From positions 62,001 through 126,000 of the forward strand of contig JBBFLD010000008.1 of NCBI GenBank assembly GCA_037481715.1: DNA of 64,000 nucleotides, written 5' to 3'. The notes beneath the pieces are model-generated. The model saw only the letters and a list, made by a program, of their open reading frames with translations. It did not search any database and was not told where the DNA came from. Of this stretch, positions 24,145 through 33,541 are shown in pieces (the first letter of the stretch is position 1; every line of letters begins with the position of its first letter). The translations under genes were made by a program, and so were the position numbers. The stretch comes from Rosettibacter sp037481715 (GTDB lineage Bacteria; Bacteroidota; Ignavibacteria; Ignavibacteriales; Melioribacteraceae).

Positions 24145-24543
24145 AGAAAAAAAATAATATAAATTATTAATAGTCCTTGATACCTGCCCATATGGGTAAG
24201 GATAAAAATAAGGACCTTAGCATGAAAAAATTTATACAAAAAAATAAACACTTATTCGGCTGCAAGAATAAGTGCATAACTTTTAATCAAGTTGTTAGTT
24301 TAAAACTCCTTAGCGACTTCTTATTACTTAACAACTTATTAAAAGTAATTTTTAATCGCTACATATTATTGCAAAAGGATGTTCTGTGTAAGTATTTAAC
24401 TTTCCAATATTTTTCTAAAAAACTTTATTATTTCTACACATCTACAAATTATTTCCTTTTACTACTACAACTTTATATGCTGCAAACCGATTTTGAGTTA
24501 AATCAATATCAAATAAAAAAACATAATTTAAGAAGGAGGCTAT
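24145..24543. other. Intergenic region and leader before the TonB-dependent receptor
   Basis: A 399-base stretch without a supported gene. The only long frame (24177-24554) has skewed, Phe/Leu/Tyr/Asn-rich composition and runs into the receptor start. Visible structure: the palindrome CCCATATGGG (24187-24196), flanked by GTCCTT (24173-24178) and its complement AAGGAC (24210-24215), and a symmetric imperfect hairpin at 24312-24360. It probably carries the promoter and a structured leader for the receptor gene. I saw no clear terminator for the GH3 gene. Confidence 0.5.
24312..24360 (+). promoter_or_regulatory. Symmetric imperfect hairpin in the receptor leader
   Basis: Two blocks pair with exact symmetry about position 24336: AGCGA (24312-24316) with TCGCT (24356-24360), and ATTACTT (24323-24329) with AAGTAAT (24343-24349). 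They are separated by an equal internal loop of six bases on each side. This could be an operator or an RNA structure about 180 bases before the receptor start codon. The region is very AT-rich, so chance is possible. Confidence 0.3.
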
Positions 24544-27500
24544 ATGCTTCGTAAGTATACTTTTTTTAAAATATGCATGATGATATTATTAATATTTGGT
24601 CAATCGATAATTGCACAAAATCGTGGTTCAATTAGAGGATTTGTTTATGATAAGGATACAAAAGAACCACTGCCAGGGGCTAATGTCTTAATCAAAGGGA
24701 CATCACTTGGCGCAGCATGTAATTTAGATGGAGAATACATCATTCGAAATATTCCTGTTGGGAAACACACTATAACTGTTTCATATATAGGTTATGAATC
24801 TCAAACTATAGATGTAGAAATACAGGCAAATAAAACACTGTTACAAAATTTTTATTTGAAACTCACTACAATTGAAGGGCAGGATATTATAATCACAGCA
24901 CAGGCGCAGGGACAATTAGCAGCAATTAATCAACAGTTAACTTCTGATAAAATTGCAAATGTTGTTTCAGAAGCAAGAATACAAGAACTTCCAGATTTTA
25001 ATGCTGCAGCTGCGTTAAGCCGTTTGCCGGGAATTTCTACAACTAAAAGTTCAGGCGAAGACAATAAAATTGTTATTCGTGGTTTATCACCAAAGTATAA
25101 TTCAGTTGAAGTAGAAGGAGTTAAACTTTCAGCAACTGGAAGCTCCTCAATTGGACTTACTTCTGACCCTTATGTTGCTACCGGCGGATTGAATAATGAC
25201 AGAAGTGTAGACCTCAGTATGATTTCCCCTTACATGATTAGAATGATTGCGGTTTATAAATCTTTAACTCCAGATATGAATGCAAATTCAATTGGTGGAA
25301 CTGTTAATATGGAATTAAGAGAAGCTCCATCAGGTTTCCACTGGAATTTATTATGGCAACAAGGTTATACTGCAAAGAGTAAGTATTATGGAAATTATAG
25401 AGGTGTAGCATCTGCAAGTACAAGATTTTTGAATGATAAATTAGGAGTATATGCATTAATTAACCTTGAATCTTATGATAGAAATTCTGACAATATGGAT
25501 GCAGGATATAGTATTGCTGCTGAAGAAGCTCAAATTGACCCGTTAACAGGATATCGACCAGTTAAAGTATCTACAGTATCATTCAATAGACATCTTGAAA
25601 CAAGACAACGTTATGGAGGCAATTTAATTCTTGATTATGATATACCTCATGGTTCAATTAAACTTGTTAATATGTTTGCTCAATTAAGATCAGATTTTAC
25701 TGAACACAGACAAACAATTAACTATGATAATGGCAGAATGGAATGGCAGTTAAGGTCAGGAGAAAATATTATCAATCAGCAGATGAACTCAATCAAATTA
25801 GATTATGATTTAGATTTTGTTACAATTGATTTATCTGCAAGCTATACATCTGCAGCAAATAACTTGGATAAATCTCCAGTTTTTTCATTCAATCAAACAG
25901 ATGCTTTGCAAGCTGGAGTTAAAAGAGATAATAAAAAACCAGAAGATCTAACTTATCTTCTTACAAGTTATAAAGGTGCAAGCGAAGTTGTATTAAGAAG
26001 CGGTAATCTTTTTAGCAATTTCTATAAAGAGAAAAAATATTCTTACAAGGGAGATTTTGAATTTCCATTTAATTTCTACAATATCGTTACAGGCTCCTTT
26101 AAACTCGGCGGTTATATTTATAATCAAACAAACAGCACCGACCAAGAATCTCCATACTTAGGATTTAACGGTAATGCAAATTCAACTGATAATGATATTC
26201 AAACAAATTTAATGAGAACTATTAAAAATCAATTTGGAATTTCTACAAATACAAGAGGAGAATTAGGTGGTAGTTCTTTTATAAGTCCAGATTCCAAACT
26301 CTTTGACCCATTTCTTGATAATAAATATGGTTCAATTTATTATGCAGCAGATTTAGGAGTATTAAAAAATATTCTTGACTACATTATGGGCAAACCAGAA
26401 TTCGATGCTTCAAATAAAGAATACAGTTCTGGCGATAAAGGCGGATGGTATAATGGACCTTATCAGAAATTAACAAATGATTATAATTATAAAGAAAAAT
26501 ATTATGCTTCTTATATCATGTCAAAAATTAATTTCCTTGACTTTATGATTATTGCAGGTGTTCGATATGAAAAACTAAAGACAGAATATTTCGCTTACAA
26601 CGCAAGAGATATGAGAAATGCTCAAGCACAAATTATGTATGATACTACTGCTTATGGCGGCAATGAATACTTCCTTCCTATGGGACAAATGAAATATTCT
26701 CCATTAAAATGGCTTGATGTTCGTTATGCTTATACTCAATCACTTTCAAGACCTGATTACCATTTGATAAGTCCTAAGTTCACAATTACACAGAATAATC
26801 AAATTTATACTGGGAACCCGGAGTTAAAACCAGCAAGAGCTTATAATCATGACCTTAACTTTACATTTCATAGCAATGAAATTGGACTTTTAACTATTGG
26901 TGGTTTTTATAAAACAATTACAGATTTTGTTTATAATGCTACTTACCAGTTAGATGCTGCAGAAGGTGCAGGCATTGATTCATTAAGAAGATATCAAATT
27001 ATTCGAAATGGTTCTCTTGTTGTTACTCCTGTAATAAATCCTACAACTAAGAAATCTAATGCAACTGTATATCGTCCATTAAACAATCCATATAAGGCTA
27101 TTGTAAAAGGTATTGAACTTGACTTCCAGCATACATTCTGGTATTTGCCTTATCCATTTAGTGGTCTTGTATTTGGAATTAATTATTCAAGAATTTATTC
27201 TCAAACAAGATATCCATTCTATGATGTAAAAGTAAAAATTGTTGGACGTGAAAGAATCCCAGTTTTAATAGACAGCTCAGCTGTAGGTAGATTAATTGAC
27301 CAACCCAATCATGTTCTTAATTCATTTATTGGATTTGATTATAAAGGATTCGCTATTAGATTATCATTTGTATATAATGATGAAATTGCAACTGTTAATG
27401 GCGGCAGATACCCCGAAAATGATTCTTATGCAAAAGATTATTTTAGAGTTGACCTTTCAGTACGACAAAAGCTCCCATTCTACAATACAGAGTTATATAT

Positions 27501-27618
27501 GGACTTCAGCAACTTGAATAATGCAAACACTCAATCAGTTCAGAAATCGACAGGAGGATTTAGAAATATTCAAAATTATGGCTTAGTTGCAAATCTTGGA
27601 ATTAGATTAAGATATTAA
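24544..27618 (+). CDS. TonB-dependent outer-membrane receptor
   Basis: Energised outer-membrane uptake channel, here probably for xylan fragments. The 1024-residue product has a signal peptide (cleavage after I-I-A-Q, about residue 25). A carboxypeptidase-regulatory-like domain follows (about 27-113; G-S-I-R-G-F-V-Y-D-K-D-T-K-E-P-L-P-G-A-N-V), then a plug (about 130-260; N-K-I-V-I-R-G-L-S-P) and a beta-barrel ending in G-I-R-L-R-Y. A strong AGGAGG precedes the ATG. No SusD-like lipoprotein gene is adjacent, so this is not a classic SusCD pair. Substrate is inferred from the neighbours. Confidence 0.92.
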   Translation: MLRKYTFFKICMMILLIFGQSIIAQNRGSIRGFVYDKDTKEPLPGANVLIKGTSLGAACNLDGEYIIRNIPVGKHTITVSYIGYESQTIDVEIQANKTLLQNFYLKLTTIEGQDIIITAQAQGQLAAINQQLTSDKIANVVSEARIQELPDFNAAAALSRLPGISTTKSSGEDNKIVIRGLSPKYNSVEVEGVKLSATGSSSIGLTSDPYVATGGLNNDRSVDLSMISPYMIRMIAVYKSLTPDMNANSIGGTVNMELREAPSGFHWNLLWQQGYTAKSKYYGNYRGVASASTRFLNDKLGVYALINLESYDRNSDNMDAGYSIAAEEAQIDPLTGYRPVKVSTVSFNRHLETRQRYGGNLILDYDIPHGSIKLVNMFAQLRSDFTEHRQTINYDNGRMEWQLRSGENIINQQMNSIKLDYDLDFVTIDLSASYTSAANNLDKSPVFSFNQTDALQAGVKRDNKKPEDLTYLLTSYKGASEVVLRSGNLFSNFYKEKKYSYKGDFEFPFNFYNIVTGSFKLGGYIYNQTNSTDQESPYLGFNGNANSTDNDIQTNLMRTIKNQFGISTNTRGELGGSSFISPDSKLFDPFLDNKYGSIYYAADLGVLKNILDYIMGKPEFDASNKEYSSGDKGGWYNGPYQKLTNDYNYKEKYYASYIMSKINFLDFMIIAGVRYEKLKTEYFAYNARDMRNAQAQIMYDTTAYGGNEYFLPMGQMKYSPLKWLDVRYAYTQSLSRPDYHLISPKFTITQNNQIYTGNPELKPARAYNHDLNFTFHSNEIGLLTIGGFYKTITDFVYNATYQLDAAEGAGIDSLRRYQIIRNGSLVVTPVINPTTKKSNATVYRPLNNPYKAIVKGIELDFQHTFWYLPYPFSGLVFGINYSRIYSQTRYPFYDVKVKIVGRERIPVLIDSSAVGRLIDQPNHVLNSFIGFDYKGFAIRLSFVYNDEIATVNGGRYPENDSYAKDYFRVDLSVRQKLPFYNTELYMDFSNLNNANTQSVQKSTGGFRNIQNYGLVANLGIRLRY

Positions 27619-27660
27619 ATAAATCATAAATTTAATCATCCATTAAAAAAGGAGTGAAGT

Positions 27661-29469
27661 ATGAAAAAATTAATAATGATTTTGTTAGTAGTATTTTTGA
27701 GCAATTTATTATTAGCTCAAAAAGATACTGTAGTAGTTCCAGGATTTTATGAAACAGGTAAATATGGAACTCTCAACGATGCAATTCAGGAAGCGATAGC
27801 AAATGGCAAAATTAATAATACAGTATTCAAATTAAAACCTTACGAAGTATACGTATTGAGCCGAAGTATTTACCTGGACCATGGACAGAATCTTGAATTA
27901 TATGCACCTAAACCAGGCAAAACACAAGAAACTGCACCGCCTCAAATTGTTTGGACTGAAGAACAAATAGATAGACAGTATATAATTCAGAGTTATGGTG
28001 ATATTAAAGCAAAAAATATATGGTTCCGCCATGCAGATTTTTTAGGTAATAAAGTAATGACTTCAATTACTTTTGAAAATCAGACAGATGACCAAGACCC
28101 AGAAAGAGGTGAATTTGATGGCGTTTTATTTGATTATGCAGGAATTGGCGCAGAATCTGCTGGAGCAATTTGTGTAAAAGCAAATCACTTCGTTGGTAAA
28201 TTTACAAATTGCTATTGGAGAAATAATTCCGATAACCATTTCAGATATTATGGAAGAGCAGTTTCTTTCCCATATCAAAGCTCAGGATGGCATTATGATA
28301 CTTTATTCTTTGAGAATTGTACTTTCACAAACTTAAGCCGTCTTGTAATGCAAGAAGGTAATGAATATAGTGACAATGTTTACATTAATCACTGCACTGT
28401 ATTAAATACCATTGAGTGGGTATTCCAGTCAGCAGGATGGATTCGAAATGCAGTAATAACAAATTCACTATTTATAAATCCATATATGTATGGATATCGT
28501 GCTTATGATGTATGTCCAAATAATATGACATATAATGATTTTCTTGCTGGAAAATGTAATTCACCAGGAGGAGGTTTAATTAACGGTATTACTCCTGTTG
28601 ATTCTTTTGGCTTTAAAGTTGACTTTACTGATTTCGATAGAAAAATATTTATAGGCAATATTAATTATGCATATCAAGATTGGATGCTTGATTGGTACAA
28701 AAACAGTGACTGGAGCAAAGAAAGAATTCGTAACCGAGAACAGTTGTTATTATTTAATCCTGCCCCGATGCTTGGTAGAAATGAAATTAGATTTATAGAT
28801 TCAGTAGATGCTAATGGAAATAAAGTTTTCAAAACTATTAATGTTGACTGGAACACTATTTATAATAAAGACCCGAAATTTATTGTGCCAGCAACAAATT
28901 TAGATGCTGCAAAACAATTCATTATGTACAAATGGTGGAATAATGCAGATATCGATTGGTCTTATGAACCTGAAGCTGGATTTAAACAAATTTGGCCCTT
29001 ACCAGAGAATTTAGCATATACAGACCCCGAATTATTAACAGCTGCAATGGGAGGTTATCCACTTGGTGATTTAAATTGGTTCCCAGAAAAATATGAACAA
29101 TGGAAAGCAAATCAGCGTGCTAAAGAATGGGAAACAATAAATAACTGGTTAAATTATGGTTCTCCAAATCCAAGCAGCGTAAAAGAATTACCAGGCGTAT
29201 TACCTGATAATTATGTTCTCGAACAAAATTATCCAAATCCATTTAACCCTGTTACTAATATCAAATATTCAATTCCAAAAGCTGGTTATGTTACCTTAAA
29301 AGTTTACAACCTTTTAGGACAGGAAGTTGCTACAATTTTTGAAGGCAATCAAAATGCAGGAAATTATTTAGCTACATTTGATGCTTCTAATTTATCGAGC
29401 GGTGTTTACATGTACAGATTAGAAACAGAAAATGTATCTATTACAAAGAAACTTGTATTGATAAAATAA
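27661..29469 (+). CDS. Secreted protein with probable beta-helix and T9SS sorting domain
   Basis: The 602-residue product has a signal peptide ending L-L-L-A-Q (about residue 20) and a C-terminal type A T9SS sorting domain (about 517-602, containing Q-N-Y-P-N-P-F-N-P and L-S-S-G-V-Y). It is therefore exported to the surface. The central part (about 30-330) has short repeated strands such as F-E-N-C-T-F-T-N-L, I-N-H-C-T-V-L-N-T and I-T-N-S-L-F-I-N-P, the spacing of a right-handed parallel beta-helix. I see no certain catalytic motif. It could be a polysaccharide-binding protein, lyase or esterase of the xylan region. It lies 42 bases after the receptor gene. Confidence 0.75.
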   Translation: MKKLIMILLVVFLSNLLLAQKDTVVVPGFYETGKYGTLNDAIQEAIANGKINNTVFKLKPYEVYVLSRSIYLDHGQNLELYAPKPGKTQETAPPQIVWTEEQIDRQYIIQSYGDIKAKNIWFRHADFLGNKVMTSITFENQTDDQDPERGEFDGVLFDYAGIGAESAGAICVKANHFVGKFTNCYWRNNSDNHFRYYGRAVSFPYQSSGWHYDTLFFENCTFTNLSRLVMQEGNEYSDNVYINHCTVLNTIEWVFQSAGWIRNAVITNSLFINPYMYGYRAYDVCPNNMTYNDFLAGKCNSPGGGLINGITPVDSFGFKVDFTDFDRKIFIGNINYAYQDWMLDWYKNSDWSKERIRNREQLLLFNPAPMLGRNEIRFIDSVDANGNKVFKTINVDWNTIYNKDPKFIVPATNLDAAKQFIMYKWWNNADIDWSYEPEAGFKQIWPLPENLAYTDPELLTAAMGGYPLGDLNWFPEKYEQWKANQRAKEWETINNWLNYGSPNPSSVKELPGVLPDNYVLEQNYPNPFNPVTNIKYSIPKAGYVTLKVYNLLGQEVATIFEGNQNAGNYLATFDASNLSSGVYMYRLETENVSITKKLVLIK

Positions 29470-29539
29470 TGATGATACAAGTAGTTGTTCTTCATTTAAT
29501 AAAATAAAATTTCTCTAAAAAATCAGGAGGAGAAAAAAT

Positions 29540-32500
29540 ATGTTAAAAAAACTAAAACTATTAATCTTAGCAACTTTCTGGATTTCATCGGTACTACTTG
29601 CACAGGAAGTAGTTCTTTCTGATGAATTCGATAATGGAGATGGTAAGTGGAACACTGGTTGGATAGATAATGCAACTACCAGTGTTACTGTTGCAATTGA
29701 CAATACAGGAAAACTTTCTGGAACAAATTCCTACAAACTTACCATCACAAAAGGCGGCGTTGAAATGTGGAGAGTTCAACGCGTCGCAGATTTACCTCTC
29801 GTTGCAGGTTATAAGTATACTTTATCATTTATGGCAGTTGCAAGCAAGAATGCAAAAATTAATGCACTTTTTGAAATTAAAGGTTCTCCATATACCAAAT
29901 ATCTCAATGACACTGCCAATGTAACAACAACTCCTCAAACATTTACTTATTCTATGACAGCTACAATTAATGTCCCTGATAATCAAGTAAAACTGCATTT
30001 TGGTAGTGCTTATAATGATAACGCAACAATCTGGATTGATAAAATTATAGTTACAAGAATGCCAGACCCAACATTCGTAACATTGTGGGGTTCAACACCT
30101 TCAAGAGGTGACGGCTGGCCAATTCTCAATAGACAAGATACTCCTCCTGGAACTGCTGGTATGGGTGCTGATGGACCACCACCAAAATGGGCTACAATTC
30201 GCGGTGGATTCGGAAAAACAATCGAAGCTACAACTGAAAAAGCAATTGTTGTAACAGGTCAATTTGAATATGTTGGAGATGGTCCAGGTGCAAGTTATGT
30301 TCCTCTTCGTTATGCATTAACTTATTGGACTGATGAAGGTCAATTAATTAAACAATATACTGATTCAGCAAGATGGACTGGAACCGGAGTTCACTATGGT
30401 TACGAGTTTACTCCTCGTTCAGCAGGAACTGATATAGCAAATGGTGCTGGTGGTGCAGGAACAATATGGACAATAAATGGTGGTACAGGCTGGAATAGCA
30501 CATGGACTAATAACGGTGGTCCAATTGCTATCATAACACAAAAACCAGCTTTAGCAGAAATTGCTGCGGGTAAGTATGATTTTGCAATCTCTGTTCAGCC
30601 ATTGCCTAATGGCACAAATGAAATTCGTTGGTATATGTATCATGTAGATAAAAAATACTGGTTTGGTGGAACTGTTATCGACAATCAACAAGTTACAACT
30701 AAATTTAATGGGATTTGCTTTGGTGTTGGAGATGGTATAACAACAAAAATGAAAGCATTTATGCTTTATAATGTAAGAGTTGATCTTGGTAGTCCAATTC
30801 AAGTTCCTGAAGCTCCATGGCAGGCTTATTATGTAGAAGATTGGGGTAAACTTGTAAGATTTAGTCCAACCGCTGAATTTGTTCCAGGTGATGTTGTAGG
30901 TAATGCAGGTGTTAAAGGAAAAGATGGTGGTCAAATACCAAGCAATCAAGGATGGACAGTAATTAGAGGTGCATTTAAAGAACCAGTAACTGCAACAGTT
31001 TCAAAAGCAATTATTGTTAAAGGAAAAATTAGATTTGAAGGGGCTGGACCAAGCACATGGAGCGGGCTAAGAATGGGATTATTCCAGCACGATAGTGCAG
31101 GTGTATTAAATGATGCAAATTCTCCTAATGCTGCATGGTCTGGAAAAGAAAATTATGCAAAAGGATACTTATTAATCCCGCATAGTGGTGCAAATGAATT
31201 ACCAAGCTGGGCTGCAGGTGGTGCTGGTATGGTTGGAGTAGTTAGAAATAGTAATTGGATTAGTACTTATGGCAACAACCTTTCATTAGGTGTGGTTTAT
31301 CAAAAACCAACCGGTGCTATTTTTGGGGCTGGTACTTATAATTTTGCAATTTCTGTTCAACCAAAAGCCAATGGCACAAAGGAATTAAGATTCTATGTAA
31401 TAAAAGAAGATAACAGCTATTGGTGGGGCGGTACTCTTATTGACACAACATGGATACCAGCAACATTTAATGGTGTATGCTTTGGATTAAATGGTGGAAA
31501 TGGCGCAGAAAATAATCCTTTGAAAGGAATGTATCTGGAAGATGTAATGGTTGATCTTGGTGCTCCTATTGAAGTTCCAGAAGCACCATGGCAAGCTTTT
31601 TATGTAGAAGATTGGGGTAAATTAGTAAGATTTAGTTCCTCAGCCGAATTTGTTCCAGGTGATGTTGTAGGTAATGCAGGAATAAAAGCAAAAGCTGGTA
31701 GTTCAGGCATCACTACAGGCGGTGTTTGGTCTACTATTCGTGGTGGATTTCCTGAACCAGTTACAGCTACTCTTAAAAAAGCTGTTATAGTAACAGGAAA
31801 AATTAGATTCGAAGGAGCAGACCCAAGTACTTGGAGTGCTTTGAGATATGGCATCTTTTACCATGATAGCGCAAAAACACTTTCAAATAAAGGTACTCCA
31901 GATGCTGCATGGACTGGCAGAGAAAATTATGCAAGAGGATATCTGTTAACACCTCAAAGCAATGCTAATGAACTTCCAGGATGGGCCGCAGGCGGTGCTG
32001 GTCATGTTGGTGTTGTTAGAAATGGTAACTGGATTAGTACCTATGGAAATAATTTATCATTAGGACCTGTATATCAAAAACCATCAGGTGCAACATTTAG
32101 CAAAGGTACATATAATTTTGCAATTTCTGTTCAACCAAAAGCTGATGGCACAAAAGAATTAAGATTTTATATGATTAAAGAAGATAATAGCTACTGGTGG
32201 GGTGGAACATTAATAGATACAACAACAATAGCTCCAACATTTAATGGAGTATGTTTCTCATTGAATTCAAGTAATCCAATAACAGGAATGTATCTTGAAG
32301 ATGTTATGGTTGATATGGGTGATCCTATTGTTGTTCCAGAAGCTCCATGGCAGGCTTATTATGTTGAAAGCTGGGGATTCATAGGTGCAAAAACGGGCGG
32401 CTGGAAATTAACTCCAGGTGATGTAATTGGTAATGCTACAATTTCTGGTGATAGAAAGTCATTTGGATGGTCTGCAATTAGAGGCGGATTCTTTGATCCT

Positions 32501-33391
32501 ATAGACTTAACAACAAAGAAAGCTTTGATTGTTACTGGTAAAATGGAATTAATTGGCGGAGGCTTTGAAGGCTGGTCATCATTAAGAATTGGATTAACTT
32601 ACAATCCAAATCCTGGTAGACTAAATCAAACAGAAAGTGGATATGAATGGAGCGGTTCAGAATCAGGTAATACTGGCTACCTTTTCATACCACACAGCGG
32701 AAATAATCAATTAACTTATTGGGGTGATGGAAACAGCTCTGGTACAGTTGGGGTTATTGTAAATAATGCATGGCTCGAAACGCTTGGTGTAGATAATTAT
32801 GTAATTTCTGATATTCGTCAAAAACCAAAGAATGCTGTTGCTACAGCAGGAATGTATGATTTCGCATTTTCAATTCAACCCAAAGAATCTGGTAAAACTG
32901 AAGTTCGTTTCTTGATTAGGAAAGAAGGTGGTTCATATAATTTTGGCGGAATTGTTTATGACAGTAAGAACAGCGTTAAGAAAATTAACAGCATCAATTT
33001 TGCACTCAGCAATCTTGCAAATGCAGTAAAACTTAATCTGTATGATGTTCAAGTTGATATGGGTTCACCGATAGTTGTACCAGATTCAATTGTATCTGTA
33101 AGAGAATTAGCTGCTGGAGAAATTCCAACAGATTACGTTCTCAATCAGAATTATCCAAATCCATTTAACCCAACAACAACAATTGAATTTGGTCTGCCTA
33201 AGAGTGAAAATGTAAAACTCACTGTTTATGATGTGCTGGGCAGAGTTGTTGCTGAATTGGTAAATGATAATCTACAGGCTGGATATTATAAGGTTAACTT
33301 CGACGCTTCAAATCTTTCTTCAGGTGTTTACTTCTACTCACTGAAGGCTGGTGATTTCGTAAGCGTTAAGAAGTTAGTCCTAATGAAGTAA
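29540..33391 (+). CDS. Large T9SS-secreted protein with a CBM-like domain and four ~250-residue repeats
   Basis: The 1283-residue product has a signal peptide ending S-S-V-L-L-A-Q (about residue 22). The N-terminal beta-sandwich (about 23-172; F-D-N-G-D-G-K-W-N-T-G-W ... I-W-I-D-K-I-I-V) resembles CBM4/9/22-type carbohydrate-binding modules. Four repeats follow (about 176-423, 424-681, 682-935, 936-1181), then a T9SS sorting domain (about 1197-1283). Each repeat has W-x-x-I-R-G-x-F, I-V-x-G-K, an F-A-I/F-S-V/I-Q-P strand and a closing V-D-L/M-G-x-P-I-x-V. Three are introduced by P-E-A-P-W-Q-A-Y/F-Y-V-E. I recognise no catalytic motif. A cell-surface xylan-binding role is inferred from the domain, sorting signal and neighbours. 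Confidence 0.8.
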   Translation: MLKKLKLLILATFWISSVLLAQEVVLSDEFDNGDGKWNTGWIDNATTSVTVAIDNTGKLSGTNSYKLTITKGGVEMWRVQRVADLPLVAGYKYTLSFMAVASKNAKINALFEIKGSPYTKYLNDTANVTTTPQTFTYSMTATINVPDNQVKLHFGSAYNDNATIWIDKIIVTRMPDPTFVTLWGSTPSRGDGWPILNRQDTPPGTAGMGADGPPPKWATIRGGFGKTIEATTEKAIVVTGQFEYVGDGPGASYVPLRYALTYWTDEGQLIKQYTDSARWTGTGVHYGYEFTPRSAGTDIANGAGGAGTIWTINGGTGWNSTWTNNGGPIAIITQKPALAEIAAGKYDFAISVQPLPNGTNEIRWYMYHVDKKYWFGGTVIDNQQVTTKFNGICFGVGDGITTKMKAFMLYNVRVDLGSPIQVPEAPWQAYYVEDWGKLVRFSPTAEFVPGDVVGNAGVKGKDGGQIPSNQGWTVIRGAFKEPVTATVSKAIIVKGKIRFEGAGPSTWSGLRMGLFQHDSAGVLNDANSPNAAWSGKENYAKGYLLIPHSGANELPSWAAGGAGMVGVVRNSNWISTYGNNLSLGVVYQKPTGAIFGAGTYNFAISVQPKANGTKELRFYVIKEDNSYWWGGTLIDTTWIPATFNGVCFGLNGGNGAENNPLKGMYLEDVMVDLGAPIEVPEAPWQAFYVEDWGKLVRFSSSAEFVPGDVVGNAGIKAKAGSSGITTGGVWSTIRGGFPEPVTATLKKAVIVTGKIRFEGADPSTWSALRYGIFYHDSAKTLSNKGTPDAAWTGRENYARGYLLTPQSNANELPGWAAGGAGHVGVVRNGNWISTYGNNLSLGPVYQKPSGATFSKGTYNFAISVQPKADGTKELRFYMIKEDNSYWWGGTLIDTTTIAPTFNGVCFSLNSSNPITGMYLEDVMVDMGDPIVVPEAPWQAYYVESWGFIGAKTGGWKLTPGDVIGNATISGDRKSFGWSAIRGGFFDPIDLTTKKALIVTGKMELIGGGFEGWSSLRIGLTYNPNPGRLNQTESGYEWSGSESGNTGYLFIPHSGNNQLTYWGDGNSSGTVGVIVNNAWLETLGVDNYVISDIRQKPKNAVATAGMYDFAFSIQPKESGKTEVRFLIRKEGGSYNFGGIVYDSKNSVKKINSINFALSNLANAVKLNLYDVQVDMGSPIVVPDSIVSVRELAAGEIPTDYVLNQNYPNPFNPTTTIEFGLPKSENVKLTVYDVLGRVVAELVNDNLQAGYYKVNFDASNLSSGVYFYSLKAGDFVSVKKLVLMK
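30067..33085 (+). repeat. Four in-frame internal repeats of about 740-775 bp
   Basis: The unit encodes about 250 residues and occurs at roughly 30067-30810, 30811-31584, 31585-32344 and 32345-33085. Units 2 and 3 are the closest: matching blocks lie 771-774 bases apart, for example GAATTTGTTCCAGGTGATG at 30875 and 31646. Units 1 and 4 are more diverged. This points to an older duplication followed by a more recent one of the middle unit. Confidence 0.85.
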
Positions 33392-33414
33392 AATTTATTG
33401 TGCTTAAGTAAAAG

Positions 33415-33452
33415 CAGCCTGTCCATTATTTAATGGGCAGGCTGTTGTTTTA
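33415..33452 (+). terminator. Rho-independent terminator after the repeat protein
   Basis: CAGCCTG (33415-33421) pairs with CAGGCTG (33438-33444), and CCATT pairs with AATGG inside it, with one T-G wobble between the blocks and a short AT loop. The hairpin is followed by TTGTTTTATT. It lies 23 bases after the stop codon and ends the receptor-to-repeat-protein transcript. Confidence 0.88.
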
Positions 33453-33541
33453 TTGAAAATATCTTATTGAGGTGTTGCTGTTTCTTTAATTCCTAATAAA
33501 GCTTCTTATTTTTTCATCAAAATAAAATTAGAAGACTAATT

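Noticed and set aside
24177..24554. A 125-codon frame before the TonB-dependent receptor
   Set aside because: Composition is dominated by Phe, Leu, Tyr, Asn and Lys as in random AT-rich DNA. It has no ribosome-binding site, matches no family I know, and runs into the receptor start.
24544..29469. SusC/SusD pair
   Set aside because: The gene after the receptor encodes a T9SS-sorted beta-helix-like protein without a lipobox, not a SusD-like helical lipoprotein.
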